Shown here piece by piece: positions 16,396-25,511 of a stretch of DNA of 64,000 nt. How positions within the stretch are numbered: the stretch's first letter is position 1; every line of letters begins with the position of its first letter. A model generated the notes under the pieces. That model was given only the letters and a program-made list of their open reading frames with translations. It was not told where the DNA came from and searched no databases. Source of the DNA: Pusillimonas sp. T7-7. Its GTDB lineage: Bacteria > Pseudomonadota > Gammaproteobacteria > Burkholderiales > Burkholderiaceae_B. A program made the position numbers and the translations under genes. The stretch is taken from NCBI RefSeq assembly GCF_000209655.1, contig NC_015458.1, positions 2,852,001 to 2,916,000 on the forward strand, written 5' to 3'.

Positions 16396-17286
16396 TCAGG
16401 ATCCCTTACGTAGACCGACCGTACGGGTTGCGTAGCTAAGACCACACGGCTGCGCTGCATACCACTCCAACGCGTTCGACCACTTGGGCGCCCAACCGCT
16501 GGCCCGGAGCCGTACATTCGACAATCGCTTGCCGCTAGATGCCTGTGGCCGCCGTGCTGGCAAAGGTGCACCTATCAACCGCGCCAGCGCATCGTACAAC
16601 TCCGCTGTCGGCATGGGATGATCGTCCGTTCCTATGTATAGCGGCTGTGGATCGCTCATGGCCAGCAAGTGTACACACGCCTGCGCGGCATCGTCGATGT
16701 GAATTCGGTTCGCCCAATGGCCAGGCCCATCCGGCGCCCGGATCGTGCCCGCCCGTAAACCGTTGAGCAAACGCATCCGCCCTGGGCCGTATAAACCCGA
16801 CAGACGCAATGTAACGCCAGCGCCCGGCGGCATCAAAGCATGGAGAGCAGCTTCAGCATCCAGCAGCGACATGGCACGAAAGTCTGTTTTATCGACCGGC
16901 GTATTTTCATCGACCCAGTCGTCGCAAGGGCCCCAAACGGCTGACGAACCCACCAATACGCAGCGCCGCAAGCGGCTCAGACAGCCGGGAGGCAGGCTGC
17001 ACAATAGTCTTGGAAATCCAAGTGCGTAAACGCCGGCGTAGTGTTCCATGGTCCTGCTGTCTGGCGATGGGGCATACAGAATATGACTGATGCCAGAGAA
17101 ATCGTCATCGCTCAGAAAAGACAGACTTTCCCGCTTGGATAGATCGGCCTCGTACCAGGAAATCGTGCTCTCGGGAGAAGACGGCATCCAGCGGCGGCGC
17201 AGCCCAATACACCTCCATTGAACCCGATCCAGCTGTTTGGCGGTCCGCTCGCACAAGTCTCCACCTACCAGCAAAAGCGTATTCAT
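16396..17286 (-). CDS. NAD-dependent epimerase/SDR-like protein (YeeZ type), altered C-terminus
   Basis: 296-residue extended-SDR-like protein. The N-terminal nucleotide-binding strand reads MNTLLLVGGDLCERTAKQL, with a degenerate glycine motif, and the middle has LVGSSAVWG and LRLSGLYGPGR. It resembles YeeZ/Ycf39-like proteins of unknown role. The tail after GWAPKWSNALEWYAAQ looks foreign to the family and runs into the EamA remnant, so the true C-terminus may have been replaced by the deletion junction. The lipoprotein gene ends 3 bp upstream, suggesting co-transcription. Confidence 0.75.
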   Translation of the reverse strand: MNTLLLVGGDLCERTAKQLDRVQWRCIGLRRRWMPSSPESTISWYEADLSKRESLSFLSDDDFSGISHILYAPSPDSRTMEHYAGVYALGFPRLLCSLPPGCLSRLRRCVLVGSSAVWGPCDDWVDENTPVDKTDFRAMSLLDAEAALHALMPPGAGVTLRLSGLYGPGRMRLLNGLRAGTIRAPDGPGHWANRIHIDDAAQACVHLLAMSDPQPLYIGTDDHPMPTAELYDALARLIGAPLPARRPQASSGKRLSNVRLRASGWAPKWSNALEWYAAQPCGLSYATRTVGLRKGS

Positions 17287-17289
17287 GAC

Positions 17290-17745
17290 CTAGTAGCCGT
17301 TGCCCGCTTCGCCTGACTTGGCGCTGGCGTCTTCACCCTTGACGCTGCTCATTTGGTCCGCACACCGTGAATTGCCGTAGAAGACAATCTTGCCGTCAAA
17401 CGCCATCAGAACGGCTGCTTCGTTAGCGGAGTAAACGCCAGGAAACTCATAACAGGTATAGCCCTGCGCATTTCCCGACTTTTCCCGAGGAGGCTCAGCT
17501 ATTTTGTCCAGCACCGGCTGGATATCGTCACCAGCATTCACTTCGTTAATCGCCGCTTGAATCCGCTTTTGTCGTTCGTCGGCACCGGCAGAGGTCGGGC
17601 TCAAGGCGCCAAAGGCGGATTTGGCCGCACTGAGGCCGCCTTCCGCCATGGTTCCCGATACCATCGGGGCACATCCACCCAAAAGGCTTAGCGTAGCAAG
17701 CCCAATAGCGCTCCAAAGGCTGGCCAAGGTTCTGTTCGCACTCAT
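17290..17745 (-). CDS. Putative lipoprotein, function unknown
   Basis: 151-residue exported protein with a signal peptide and a clear lipobox (LLGGC, Cys25). The mature part is Ala/Ser-rich at first, then shows a compact domain around NAQGYTCYEFPGVYSANEA and MAFDGKIVFYGNSRC with two cysteines that could form a disulfide. No named family was recognised. It precedes the epimerase gene by 3 bp. A decayed second copy of the NAQGYTCYEF coding region lies at 19275-19312 on the same strand, so the gene was once duplicated. Confidence 0.7.
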   Translation of the reverse strand: MSANRTLASLWSAIGLATLSLLGGCAPMVSGTMAEGGLSAAKSAFGALSPTSAGADERQKRIQAAINEVNAGDDIQPVLDKIAEPPREKSGNAQGYTCYEFPGVYSANEAAVLMAFDGKIVFYGNSRCADQMSSVKGEDASAKSGEAGNGY

Positions 17746-17924
17746 TGCACTTCTCCTTCAAGCTTTTCGGCGTAGGTTTTTACTCTTCGAATGAAAAGAA
17801 CGAATAAAGCCTGTCGATTCCTGCGTTGAGGCGCCGGGCGCCCTTGGAACTAAAACTTGTCTTAAATTAGCATACTCAACCCTGCAAATACCAATAGCGT
17901 GGGTGGTGGCTGTCCAGTATGCAC

Positions 17925-19058
17925 TCACAAAAAATCAAGAGCCTCTTCCTGGAGGAGCATTTCATAATGCAATCCCAAGTACGGCTTAAGCGTCTTCAGG
18001 CTAGTGATTTCTTGGGGCAGGGCTTGCAAGGCACTGGTTTGAGCCCCGGTTTCTTGCAGATGCTTGTTGATAGCACGCTGCGTCGCTGCCAGCGTCTTCC
18101 TGTGAAACCTCCGATACAAGGCACCAGCAAGGGGATCTTCGTCCCAAAGGCGTTCTTTCTGATCGCACAGGTACAGGTATTGCCGCTCAAGCAATTGGGT
18201 GACGCCATCCAGATCCTGGCCCAGCTCTTTCAACGGCGACTGGCCTACATACTCGGCATAAAAAGCAAAAATACGCGGAATATCATTGGTGTTTCGAGCC
18301 TGAATCAACTCACCCATCAAACGGTTCTTATCCCGACGGGCCGTTTCATCGGGCTCTTTATCTGGGTGCAAAATGCCAGCGACTTTACGAAACAACCTAT
18401 TCATGGAAGAAGACTTCATAAGTTGCTTCAATGCCCGACTTTCATCCTGGCGCAGCTGCTCATGAGCCCGCTGTTGCTGGAAGAATGCCTCGTCCGCACC
18501 AGCTTCGTCCCAGCTTTGCTCTGAATCGCTTTCCGTATCGGCTTGCTCAAGCTCGGCAAATAACTCCTGAAACATATCCTCGACAAGGGGATCGTCCTCG
18601 TCAAACATGGGGGAGTCGAAGTCCCCAAACTCCAAGCCGTCCGCCCGATACCCCGATGAATGCTGCGAACCCGGATCGATGACAGCCCATGCCTCTGCCA
18701 GGCGTTGCCGAATGGGCTCCATATTCAGATGTGAGCCAAAAGGGCTATTTTGCATAATCTCCAGGTATTGACTCACCCAGTCCATCAGCGTTTGGCGTTG
18801 CCACTGCGTCAAAGACTTTCTGCTGAAAAAAGAAAGCAGATGAAGACAGGCGCCGTGCATGGCATCCATGTAAGCTTGTTCCTTGTCCTGGATGCGTGCG
18901 CGTGTACTCAAGGAAAATGCCTGGATATCCTCGCGGAATCTATCATTTAGCTTCTGCTGGTTGACCACCCGTTGCCAGGCCTTATCAAAATTCTTCTCCT
19001 GGGAAGACCGTGCTGCTTTGCTTGCCTGCGAGGCGATGTTGGTAGTGGTTACTTGCAT
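17925..19058 (-). CDS. J-domain-like protein, DnaJ-related, function unknown
   Basis: 377-residue soluble protein. Around residues 218-270 it has a J-domain-like helix pair with the HPD signature in LFRKVAGILHPDKE (HPD at 231-233), which in DnaJ proteins stimulates Hsp70 ATPase. The N-terminal 120 residues are helical and the segment 140-190 is very acidic (EFGDFDSPMFDEDDPLVE). No Gly/Phe region or zinc finger is visible, so it is not DnaJ or CbpA. It may be a client-specific co-chaperone. It stands alone with its own upstream region. Confidence 0.7.
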   Translation of the reverse strand: MQVTTTNIASQASKAARSSQEKNFDKAWQRVVNQQKLNDRFREDIQAFSLSTRARIQDKEQAYMDAMHGACLHLLSFFSRKSLTQWQRQTLMDWVSQYLEIMQNSPFGSHLNMEPIRQRLAEAWAVIDPGSQHSSGYRADGLEFGDFDSPMFDEDDPLVEDMFQELFAELEQADTESDSEQSWDEAGADEAFFQQQRAHEQLRQDESRALKQLMKSSSMNRLFRKVAGILHPDKEPDETARRDKNRLMGELIQARNTNDIPRIFAFYAEYVGQSPLKELGQDLDGVTQLLERQYLYLCDQKERLWDEDPLAGALYRRFHRKTLAATQRAINKHLQETGAQTSALQALPQEITSLKTLKPYLGLHYEMLLQEEALDFL

Positions 19059-19274
19059 CTGAGAAATTCTAAGATAAATGAGTACTTAACCGGCCATCTG
19101 AGGATATCAATGAATATATGCATGGTGATTTTGCAGCAGCTTGGAAGTGCCCGTCGCCTACGCATTGCCCGACCTTGTGCACTCCATGAATTGCTACTAT
19201 AGCAACCTAATCGAGGGCCACGATACCCAAGCATTTACCTTAGTTAGGCCGGTGGGTGGGACAAGGCGGGAGAG

Positions 19275-19312
19275 CCAGGAACTCACAACATGTATAGCCC
19301 TGCGCGTTTGCG
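19275..19312 (-). pseudogene. Duplicate fragment of the lipoprotein gene
   Basis: About 34 of 39 bases match 17438-17475 inside the lipoprotein gene, allowing one gap, and the minus-strand translation still reads NAQGYTC. It is a short relic of a second copy. It lies in the otherwise empty 296-bp gap between the J-domain gene and the IclR gene, where I saw nothing else of note. Confidence 0.6.
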
Positions 19313-19354
19313 TTTAATGTGGGCAAACCTTATTGGTAATTGAACCCAACGACC

Positions 19355-20101
19355 TCAATCGTGCTCCCCACGCTCACGCAGGTAATGACCAACTTCGTCC
19401 AACAATATTTGAATCAACTCTGGAATACGATCCAGCACACGATAGGATGGGCCCGCAACCATAAGGGAAAACTGTCGTTCGCCGAGATGCAGAGGTACAG
19501 CCAAGCCAACAAGGTCGGGCTCAAAACCATTGATGTTTTGAGCCCATCCGCGCGCTTTGGAAGCCTCTATCTCTTCTTCCAACTCATCAATGGACATCAA
19601 GGAGGCCGGCGCATAACGCCTCAAGTCACACTTACGCAATATTGCGCCACGCTCCTTTCTAGACAGAATTGACAGCAAAGCTCTGCCAGCGGAGGTAGCC
19701 TCAGTAGGCACACGCTGTCCTATGTGGGCAAAATAGCGTATAGGCGAACTGGACTCAACAACTTCCACAAATACGGTTTGCGGTCCCGACAATGCGCAGA
19801 GCGCAGCTGTTTCATCTGTTCGGGCAGCAATATTGACGACACAAGCACGCAGACGTTCTGAGATCGGACCGTCAACTATGGTGTCATGGGCCAATTTGAA
19901 TAATTTCCGGGTAGGATAGTAACCTGCCCGAAACTTTGGCTCGTATAAGTATCCGCCAAGGCTCAAGGTTTCGATAAGGTTGAATGTGCTGGATCGAGGC
20001 CAGCCAAAATGATCAGATATTTCTGACAGGGTCGCCGGGTTTCGGCGAGTCGCAAAAAATTCCAAAATCTGAAATGCGTACTGGACTTGCTTGACAATCA
20101 T
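19355..20101 (-). CDS. IclR-family transcriptional regulator
   Basis: 248-residue regulator. An N-terminal winged helix (about 5-65, with LSEISDHFGWPRSSTFNLIE) is followed by the IclR ligand-binding domain, visible in RYFAHIGQRVPTEATSAGRA and the GLAVPLHLGERQFSLMVAG stretch. It lies directly downstream of the carboxylate uptake and CoA-activation operon on the same strand, with about 70 bp between, and is the likely controller of it. Whether it activates or represses, and its effector, are unknown. Confidence 0.9.
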   Translation of the reverse strand: MIVKQVQYAFQILEFFATRRNPATLSEISDHFGWPRSSTFNLIETLSLGGYLYEPKFRAGYYPTRKLFKLAHDTIVDGPISERLRACVVNIAARTDETAALCALSGPQTVFVEVVESSSPIRYFAHIGQRVPTEATSAGRALLSILSRKERGAILRKCDLRRYAPASLMSIDELEEEIEASKARGWAQNINGFEPDLVGLAVPLHLGERQFSLMVAGPSYRVLDRIPELIQILLDEVGHYLRERGEHD

Positions 20102-20172
20102 AAGCGTCCGTAAGAACCATGAAAATATTCAATTAAAACAGACGTTACATTATAAGCGTTGAGCATCAGCGA

Positions 20173-20967
20173 CTATTCCTGGGCACTTAGGCTGGCCAAT
20201 AAGTCCTGAGCTTCTTGTTTTGCGTGAGAAAACGGCAGGCCGTGTCTTACGCCCGCAACAATCCGCAAAGTGGCGCGGGTTACCAAACGGATCATTTCAC
20301 GCCCATGCTCGACGGGAACAAACGGGCTGCCATCCGGCAAAACCACTGACAAGGGCGTATTCAACCGTTTCAAACCAACCGTTAGATCAGTTGCAGCCAG
20401 AACCATTCCTAATCCGACGGCCACATGAGGCATGGTTTTTTCTTGCTCACGCTCAAACCAAGCCAATGCTTCAGGCGGAGCCGCATCTGGCGCAAAACGA
20501 TTTTCCATCATACGCTTGCTCCAGGCGATTGAATTGCCCGACGCAAATTGTGCAGTCCACCGGCTTAGTTCACCCAAGCCCTTGCCTTTGAATGTACCAT
20601 TCAGCACGCGCAATGATAATACGCGCTCCGGGCAGGCAATCGCAGCAGCCATGATGACTGTCGCGCCAAACGACTCTCCAACCAGATGAACCGCATCATG
20701 GCCTGCACTATCGACAACCTCCCAGAGATCATTAACCATTTCATCCAATGACCACAGGTGATCTACTGATGGAATGGCTGATAGCCCGAAGCCACGCATA
20801 TCAAACCGTAGAACAGGGTGTTCTACAGCGATGATGGGCACCCATTCGCTCCAGATGTTCAGCGTTGTGCCAATCCCATGATGGAATAGAACGGGCGAAG
20901 CATCTTGACGCCAAGGCACACGAAGATCATCAGTGACGTAATGCAATCCATGAGCCGTCTTAGACAT
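20173..20967 (-). CDS. Alpha/beta hydrolase (enol-lactonase-like)
   Basis: 264-residue alpha/beta hydrolase. Motifs are FHHGIGTTLNIW (oxyanion hole), the nucleophile elbow GESFG (Ser99) and a C-terminal His in GVRHGLPFSHA. Overall layout resembles 3-oxoadipate enol-lactonase. It is the last gene of the MaoC-TRAP-dehydrogenase-ligase operon and overlaps the ligase gene by 8 bp, so it probably opens a lactone or cleaves an ester or thioester in the same pathway. The exact reaction is not determinable. Confidence 0.85.
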   Translation of the reverse strand: MSKTAHGLHYVTDDLRVPWRQDASPVLFHHGIGTTLNIWSEWVPIIAVEHPVLRFDMRGFGLSAIPSVDHLWSLDEMVNDLWEVVDSAGHDAVHLVGESFGATVIMAAAIACPERVLSLRVLNGTFKGKGLGELSRWTAQFASGNSIAWSKRMMENRFAPDAAPPEALAWFEREQEKTMPHVAVGLGMVLAATDLTVGLKRLNTPLSVVLPDGSPFVPVEHGREMIRLVTRATLRIVAGVRHGLPFSHAKQEAQDLLASLSAQE

Positions 20968-22483
20968 CGGTCACCTCGTAGCTTAAATCGATGACACCAG
21001 CATCATCACGCTGTAAAAGGTGTCGTTGTATTTTCTGGGTTTCTGTTCGAGGGATGGTTTGTGCAAACTGCACATAACGGGGAATCATATAACCCGCTAC
21101 TCGCCCCTTTAAGAACTCAATAAGTGACGTTGGGGGGAACGGACGCTTGGGAACAATGACCGCCTTAATTTCTTCACCGAAGATTTCATCGGGCACGCCA
21201 ACGACAGCAGCATCTTTAACTTCCGGATAATCCAGCAAGGCGACTTCCAGCTCAAAGGGCGAAATATTTTCACCACCGCGTCGAATAATTTCCTTGAGCC
21301 GGCCTTGAAAATATAAGTAACCGTCCTTGTCCATTACACCCACATCGCCGGTATGAAACCATAGATTTCTGGATGACTCCCATGTGGTTTTCGGATCGTT
21401 CCAGTAACCTAGCAAAAAAATAAAGGGGTGCTCAGGCCGCACGACGATTTCCCCCGCCGAATCGGGTGGCAAGATATTATCCTGATCATCCACAATGCGC
21501 ACCGACACATCAGGGCGCGCTTTGCCGCAAGAGCCGAAGCGATAGTTTTGTGTACTATTGCTCGTCACCCACCCGCCAATCTCGGTCATACCATAAAGCT
21601 CGTAGGGCTTGATGCCAAAGCGCTCTTGCACGATGCTCCATACACCCGATGGGCAACCGCCGCCCATGCAACGCGTTATGCTGTGATCGTGACAAGGATC
21701 TTTCAGGCGGCTGGTTAACATCGACAGCACCGTACCTACATAGGTGAACATGGTGCACTGAAAACGACGGGCTTCGTCAAAAAACTTGCTGACGGAAAAC
21801 TTGGGCCTGAGCACAATGGCGCATCCGGTTTCCAAGGCCGACATAACCGCATACATCTGCGGATTGGTATGAAAGAGCGGCAGAAAAATCATAATCCGGT
21901 CATCGACGGTAATCTGCAGGTGATCCGTCATCCATCGCCCGCTGGCCAGAAATGCCTCGTGGCAGTTCAACACGCCCTTAGGTCTTCCGGTAGTGCCAGA
22001 GGTATAGATGATGCTGACCGGGTCAGAGCCTTGCCCCTCGTAGACACTATCCGGATCAAACGGCGCTGAGATTGCCATCAAGTCCTGCTCATCCTCAAAG
22101 CTTATTACCTCGCGCGCTGCCAGCAAATCACCCAGGTCACCGGCTTTCTCGCGCAGCAATGCGCCTTCGATCATGACGAGAGTGGCATCGCTTTGGATTA
22201 GCGGATAGAGCAGGCCCTCACCGACCAGGCCAGTGTTAACCGAAACCGTGATCGCTCCGATATTGGCTATGGCAAAACATGTAAGTAAGAATGCCGGGCG
22301 ATTACTGCAAACTAGTGCAACACGATCCCCCTTCTGGACGCCTCGCTGGCGCAGCATAGACGAGACCTTAAGCGATAAGTCGTGTACTTCGGACCACGTA
22401 AGCAATAAGTCGTCAAACACGACGGCCGTTCTGGCACCGTTGCGCTGTGCTTGATGCTGTAGTCGAGAACTAATCGTACTCAT
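20960..22483 (-). CDS. Acyl-CoA synthetase (AMP-forming, ANL family)
   Basis: 507-residue adenylate-forming ligase. The P-loop YTSGTTGRPKG is at about 160-170; later come YELYGMTEIGG (A5), GDVGVMDKDGYLYF (A7), GRLKEIIRRGGENI (A8) and the catalytic lysine in PRTETQKIQRHLL (A10). It should activate the acid brought in by the adjacent TRAP transporter to its CoA thioester. It overlaps the acyl-CoA dehydrogenase gene by 4 bp. CaiC or crotonobetaine-like ligases are the nearest recollection, but the substrate is open. Confidence 0.92.
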   Translation of the reverse strand: MSTISSRLQHQAQRNGARTAVVFDDLLLTWSEVHDLSLKVSSMLRQRGVQKGDRVALVCSNRPAFLLTCFAIANIGAITVSVNTGLVGEGLLYPLIQSDATLVMIEGALLREKAGDLGDLLAAREVISFEDEQDLMAISAPFDPDSVYEGQGSDPVSIIYTSGTTGRPKGVLNCHEAFLASGRWMTDHLQITVDDRIMIFLPLFHTNPQMYAVMSALETGCAIVLRPKFSVSKFFDEARRFQCTMFTYVGTVLSMLTSRLKDPCHDHSITRCMGGGCPSGVWSIVQERFGIKPYELYGMTEIGGWVTSNSTQNYRFGSCGKARPDVSVRIVDDQDNILPPDSAGEIVVRPEHPFIFLLGYWNDPKTTWESSRNLWFHTGDVGVMDKDGYLYFQGRLKEIIRRGGENISPFELEVALLDYPEVKDAAVVGVPDEIFGEEIKAVIVPKRPFPPTSLIEFLKGRVAGYMIPRYVQFAQTIPRTETQKIQRHLLQRDDAGVIDLSYEVTDV

Positions 22484-23670
22484 TGTTTAATATTTTTAGG
22501 TCGGGTAATACCGGCCATGGGCATGAGCGCTTTGCCTATGGTGTTCTTCAGGATTTCGCTGGAACCACCCGCAATCTCGTATGCTTTCGCGTCGCGAAGA
22601 TAACGGCCAAAGGGCGCATTGACCATAATGCCATATGCCCCGCAAATTTGAGCCGCCTGCGAAGCGACTTGTGTGGCAATGGCGCAAGCCTTCAATTTCG
22701 CCTCACTGCCCCACCGCGAAATTTGATCGTTCGAATCAAGCGCTGCAGCAGCACGATAAATGAGCAACCTGGCAGCATCTATCTCTGTCAGCATGTCGGC
22801 GAAATACCACTGGATACCCTGAAAATCGAGAACACGCTGATCGAAAGCCTTGCGGTCACGCGCAAACGCCAACGCGCCTTCAAAGGCGGCACGAGCAACG
22901 CCCAAACTAATTGCACCCGCCATGGTTCGCGAATAGTTCAGCACGGTCACCGCCTGTCGTACGCCTTTGCCTTCCTGGCCTATCATGTGGTCTAGTGGCA
23001 AACGCACGTTATCAAGTTTGACGTTCATGTGGGGGCCATTGCGCAAGCCAAACGTCGCTGAATTCTGGCCCTCGTACATCGACAGTCCTGCAATATCACG
23101 TGGCACAGCGAAAACGGATACACCCACTTCGGTTTCGGCCAAAATAATGAAAAGCTCCGCTGCCGTGGCCGAGGTAATAAAGTGCTTTTCACCTTGAATG
23201 ACCCACTCATCGCCTTTTCGATGGGCTTTCGTATCCAGGGTTCGAATGTCACTACCGTGACTGGCTTCGGTCAATGCATAGGAAGACAGTAACCCTTGAG
23301 CAAACGCGGGCAGGTAGCGCTGGCGCAAGCTTTCCTGGCCGAACAACTTGATCATGGTTTGGGCTTGATAGATGGTAATCAGCGAGATGCCGACTGCGGC
23401 GCTGGCCGCACCGACCTCTTCAAACACTGCCGCAACATACGGATAACTCAGCCCCTGCCCACCAAAAACCGGGGGCAGTGCTGCAGTGTTGTAGCCATTT
23501 TTGGCCATGTCTTTCAGGATATCTATCGGATATACATCATTGCGATCAATCTGGTCGGCCTGAGGCGCAATATTTCGGTCCGCATAGCTCCGTAGCTTAC
23601 GGACATACTCTGCATCAACGCATGCAGGCCAGAGTGCTTCCTGGTCCATGGTCAGAATATCAGTGCTCAT
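22480..23670 (-). CDS. Acyl-CoA dehydrogenase
   Basis: 396-residue FAD enzyme that introduces a trans-2 double bond into an acyl-CoA. Family features include SYALTEASHGSDIRTLDTKA in the middle domain and YEIAGGSSEILKNTIGKALM near the C-terminus, matching the usual SSEI block. It overlaps the ligase gene by 4 bp and the TRAP large-permease gene by 4 bp. Placed between transporter and ligase, it likely performs the first oxidation of the activated substrate, with the MaoC protein hydrating the product. Confidence 0.93.
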   Translation of the reverse strand: MSTDILTMDQEALWPACVDAEYVRKLRSYADRNIAPQADQIDRNDVYPIDILKDMAKNGYNTAALPPVFGGQGLSYPYVAAVFEEVGAASAAVGISLITIYQAQTMIKLFGQESLRQRYLPAFAQGLLSSYALTEASHGSDIRTLDTKAHRKGDEWVIQGEKHFITSATAAELFIILAETEVGVSVFAVPRDIAGLSMYEGQNSATFGLRNGPHMNVKLDNVRLPLDHMIGQEGKGVRQAVTVLNYSRTMAGAISLGVARAAFEGALAFARDRKAFDQRVLDFQGIQWYFADMLTEIDAARLLIYRAAAALDSNDQISRWGSEAKLKACAIATQVASQAAQICGAYGIMVNAPFGRYLRDAKAYEIAGGSSEILKNTIGKALMPMAGITRPKNIKQ

Positions 23671-24953
23671 TGCTTGTACTCCATTGTTCTAGGCAACCAT
23701 GTTGCAATATCTTGCCAATAGGCCACCGCATACATCATGAGAATCGCCATGATCACATAAGGAACTATGGATTTGATGATTTCCTCAAACGGAATCTTGC
23801 CAATTTGCGAGACCGTGAAAAGATTGATGCCAACCGGCGGTGTAATTTGAGCGACCTCGATGGCCAACACGACAAAGATGCCGAAGGCTAAAGGATCCAT
23901 GCCAATAGCCATGGCAACTGGGAACAGTATCGGTATTGTGATCAGCATCATGGACAGGGCTTCCAGAAACATACCCAGCACAACATAGAAAGCGATCATC
24001 AGGGTAACGGTACCGAAATAGCTCAGCCCTGAGCCGGCGATAAGCTCCGTGAGTATCTGAGGCACCCGCGTGACGGTTAAAAAGTGAGTCATCAGAGCGC
24101 CAAAAGCCACGAGCATCAAGATCATAACTGTGGCATGGGTGGCAATCAGCCCTGCTCGATAGAACTTCTTGAGTGTCAAAGTACGATAGATCAGACCGAC
24201 GATCATCGTGTAAAGAACCGCCAGCGCGGCAACTTCGGTGGCGGTTGCCAGCCCCGAATAGATTCCATAGAAAATAAGTATGGGCAACAGCAAAATCGGC
24301 CCAGCGTCGAACGAGGCTTTGATGATATCTTTGCTTGTCACTTGTTTTGCTGCCAGGTCGCGTGGATTGACGACTACCGTGTAAAGCGCCATCAGCGTAG
24401 CCAGCGCGATACCAGGCACCACCCCGGCAACAAACAGCGCGCCAATGGACTGCTCGGTCAGTACCCCATAAAGCAACAACGCAATAGAAGGAGGAATAAG
24501 AATACCCAAGGTCCCCCCGCCTGCGACCAAAGCGCCAGAGCGGCCGCTGGGATATCCGTTAGCATTGAGAATGGGTATGGCGACCAGGCCGATTGTGGCG
24601 GCAGTTGCAACACTGGAGCCCGAAATAGCGGCAAAAATAGCCGAGGCGATGATCGTCGCGACGCCCAAACCGCCCCGAATCGACGATACCAGCGATGCGG
24701 CAAACGTGAAGAGCCGATTAGACAATCCGGTTTGTTCAAGTAGCGTGCCTGCAAGAATGTAAAGTGGGACAGCCAGAAGAACAAAACTGTTCAGGGAGTT
24801 GTATGCGTTTAATGCGGCGTCCTGAAAGATATTGGCACCACCCAGAAAGTATCCGCCAACCATTGCGCTTAAGCCCATGGCGACAAAGACCGGAACGCTA
24901 AGGATCAAACACAGGACAAAGAAGGCGATGACGCCAATTGCAATAAGTTCCAT
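23667..24953 (-). CDS. TRAP transporter large permease (DctM type)
   Basis: 428-residue inner-membrane protein with about twelve hydrophobic segments, the channel subunit of a TRAP carboxylate importer. Typical DctM stretches are AAISGSSVATAATIG, GGTLGILIPPSIALLLYG and EVAQITPPVGINLFTVSQ. It overlaps the dehydrogenase gene by 4 bp and starts 3 bp after the small permease stop. With DctQ and DctP upstream this is a complete sodium-coupled uptake system. Confidence 0.95.
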   Translation of the reverse strand: MELIAIGVIAFFVLCLILSVPVFVAMGLSAMVGGYFLGGANIFQDAALNAYNSLNSFVLLAVPLYILAGTLLEQTGLSNRLFTFAASLVSSIRGGLGVATIIASAIFAAISGSSVATAATIGLVAIPILNANGYPSGRSGALVAGGGTLGILIPPSIALLLYGVLTEQSIGALFVAGVVPGIALATLMALYTVVVNPRDLAAKQVTSKDIIKASFDAGPILLLPILIFYGIYSGLATATEVAALAVLYTMIVGLIYRTLTLKKFYRAGLIATHATVMILMLVAFGALMTHFLTVTRVPQILTELIAGSGLSYFGTVTLMIAFYVVLGMFLEALSMMLITIPILFPVAMAIGMDPLAFGIFVVLAIEVAQITPPVGINLFTVSQIGKIPFEEIIKSIVPYVIMAILMMYAVAYWQDIATWLPRTMEYKQ

Positions 24954-24956
24954 GGG

Positions 24957-25511
24957 TCAGATCACTTCAGCTGAGCTTTTTGCATCGCGGGCCTGATGGC
25001 CTTCAATGATGAATCGCAAGAGATCTCGGCAAGTTGCCAGAATGAGCAGCACACCTCCAAGCAAAAGCAAGCCTTGCAACAGCCACATGGGCAGTTCAAG
25101 TATGGTGGCGGTCCTGAAATCAAGCATGATGGAAAACGCAACCAGCTTCCAGGCGCCATAAGTGAATCCGGCCGCAAAGATAAAATTGGCGATCAGACTA
25201 AAAATATCAAACGCCGCCCTCACTTTGGGCGGACACAGATCTCGTACGAAAGTCACGCGAAAATGGCCATCCACGTTTTGAGTCGCTCCGATTCCCAGAA
25301 AGGCCAACGCCACCATAAGATAAATACTGACTTCCGAAGCCCAGAGTGTTGGGGTACCCATACTTCGGAGGATCACGTCGTAGGTGACGGTTATGGCCAA
25401 TAGCCAGATAACCAAGGTAGCGATCGCACCACCCGCACTTCCCAGTTTGTCGAGAGCACGGACTGCATTAGCCAGAAAGCGCTGGTGTTGCGTGGAAGCC
25501 ATCACGGTCAC
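24957..25511 (-). CDS. TRAP transporter small permease (DctQ type)
   Basis: 184-residue membrane protein with four predicted helices, including VIWLLAITVTYDVILRSMG and a C-terminal LLLLGGVLLILATCRDLL. It is the small subunit that pairs with DctM and the periplasmic receptor. It lies directly between the receptor gene (adjacent, no gap) and the large permease gene (3 bp). ATG codons at residues 1 and 4 are both possible starts. Confidence 0.92.
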   Translation of the reverse strand: MTVMASTQHQRFLANAVRALDKLGSAGGAIATLVIWLLAITVTYDVILRSMGTPTLWASEVSIYLMVALAFLGIGATQNVDGHFRVTFVRDLCPPKVRAAFDIFSLIANFIFAAGFTYGAWKLVAFSIMLDFRTATILELPMWLLQGLLLLGGVLLILATCRDLLRFIIEGHQARDAKSSAEVI

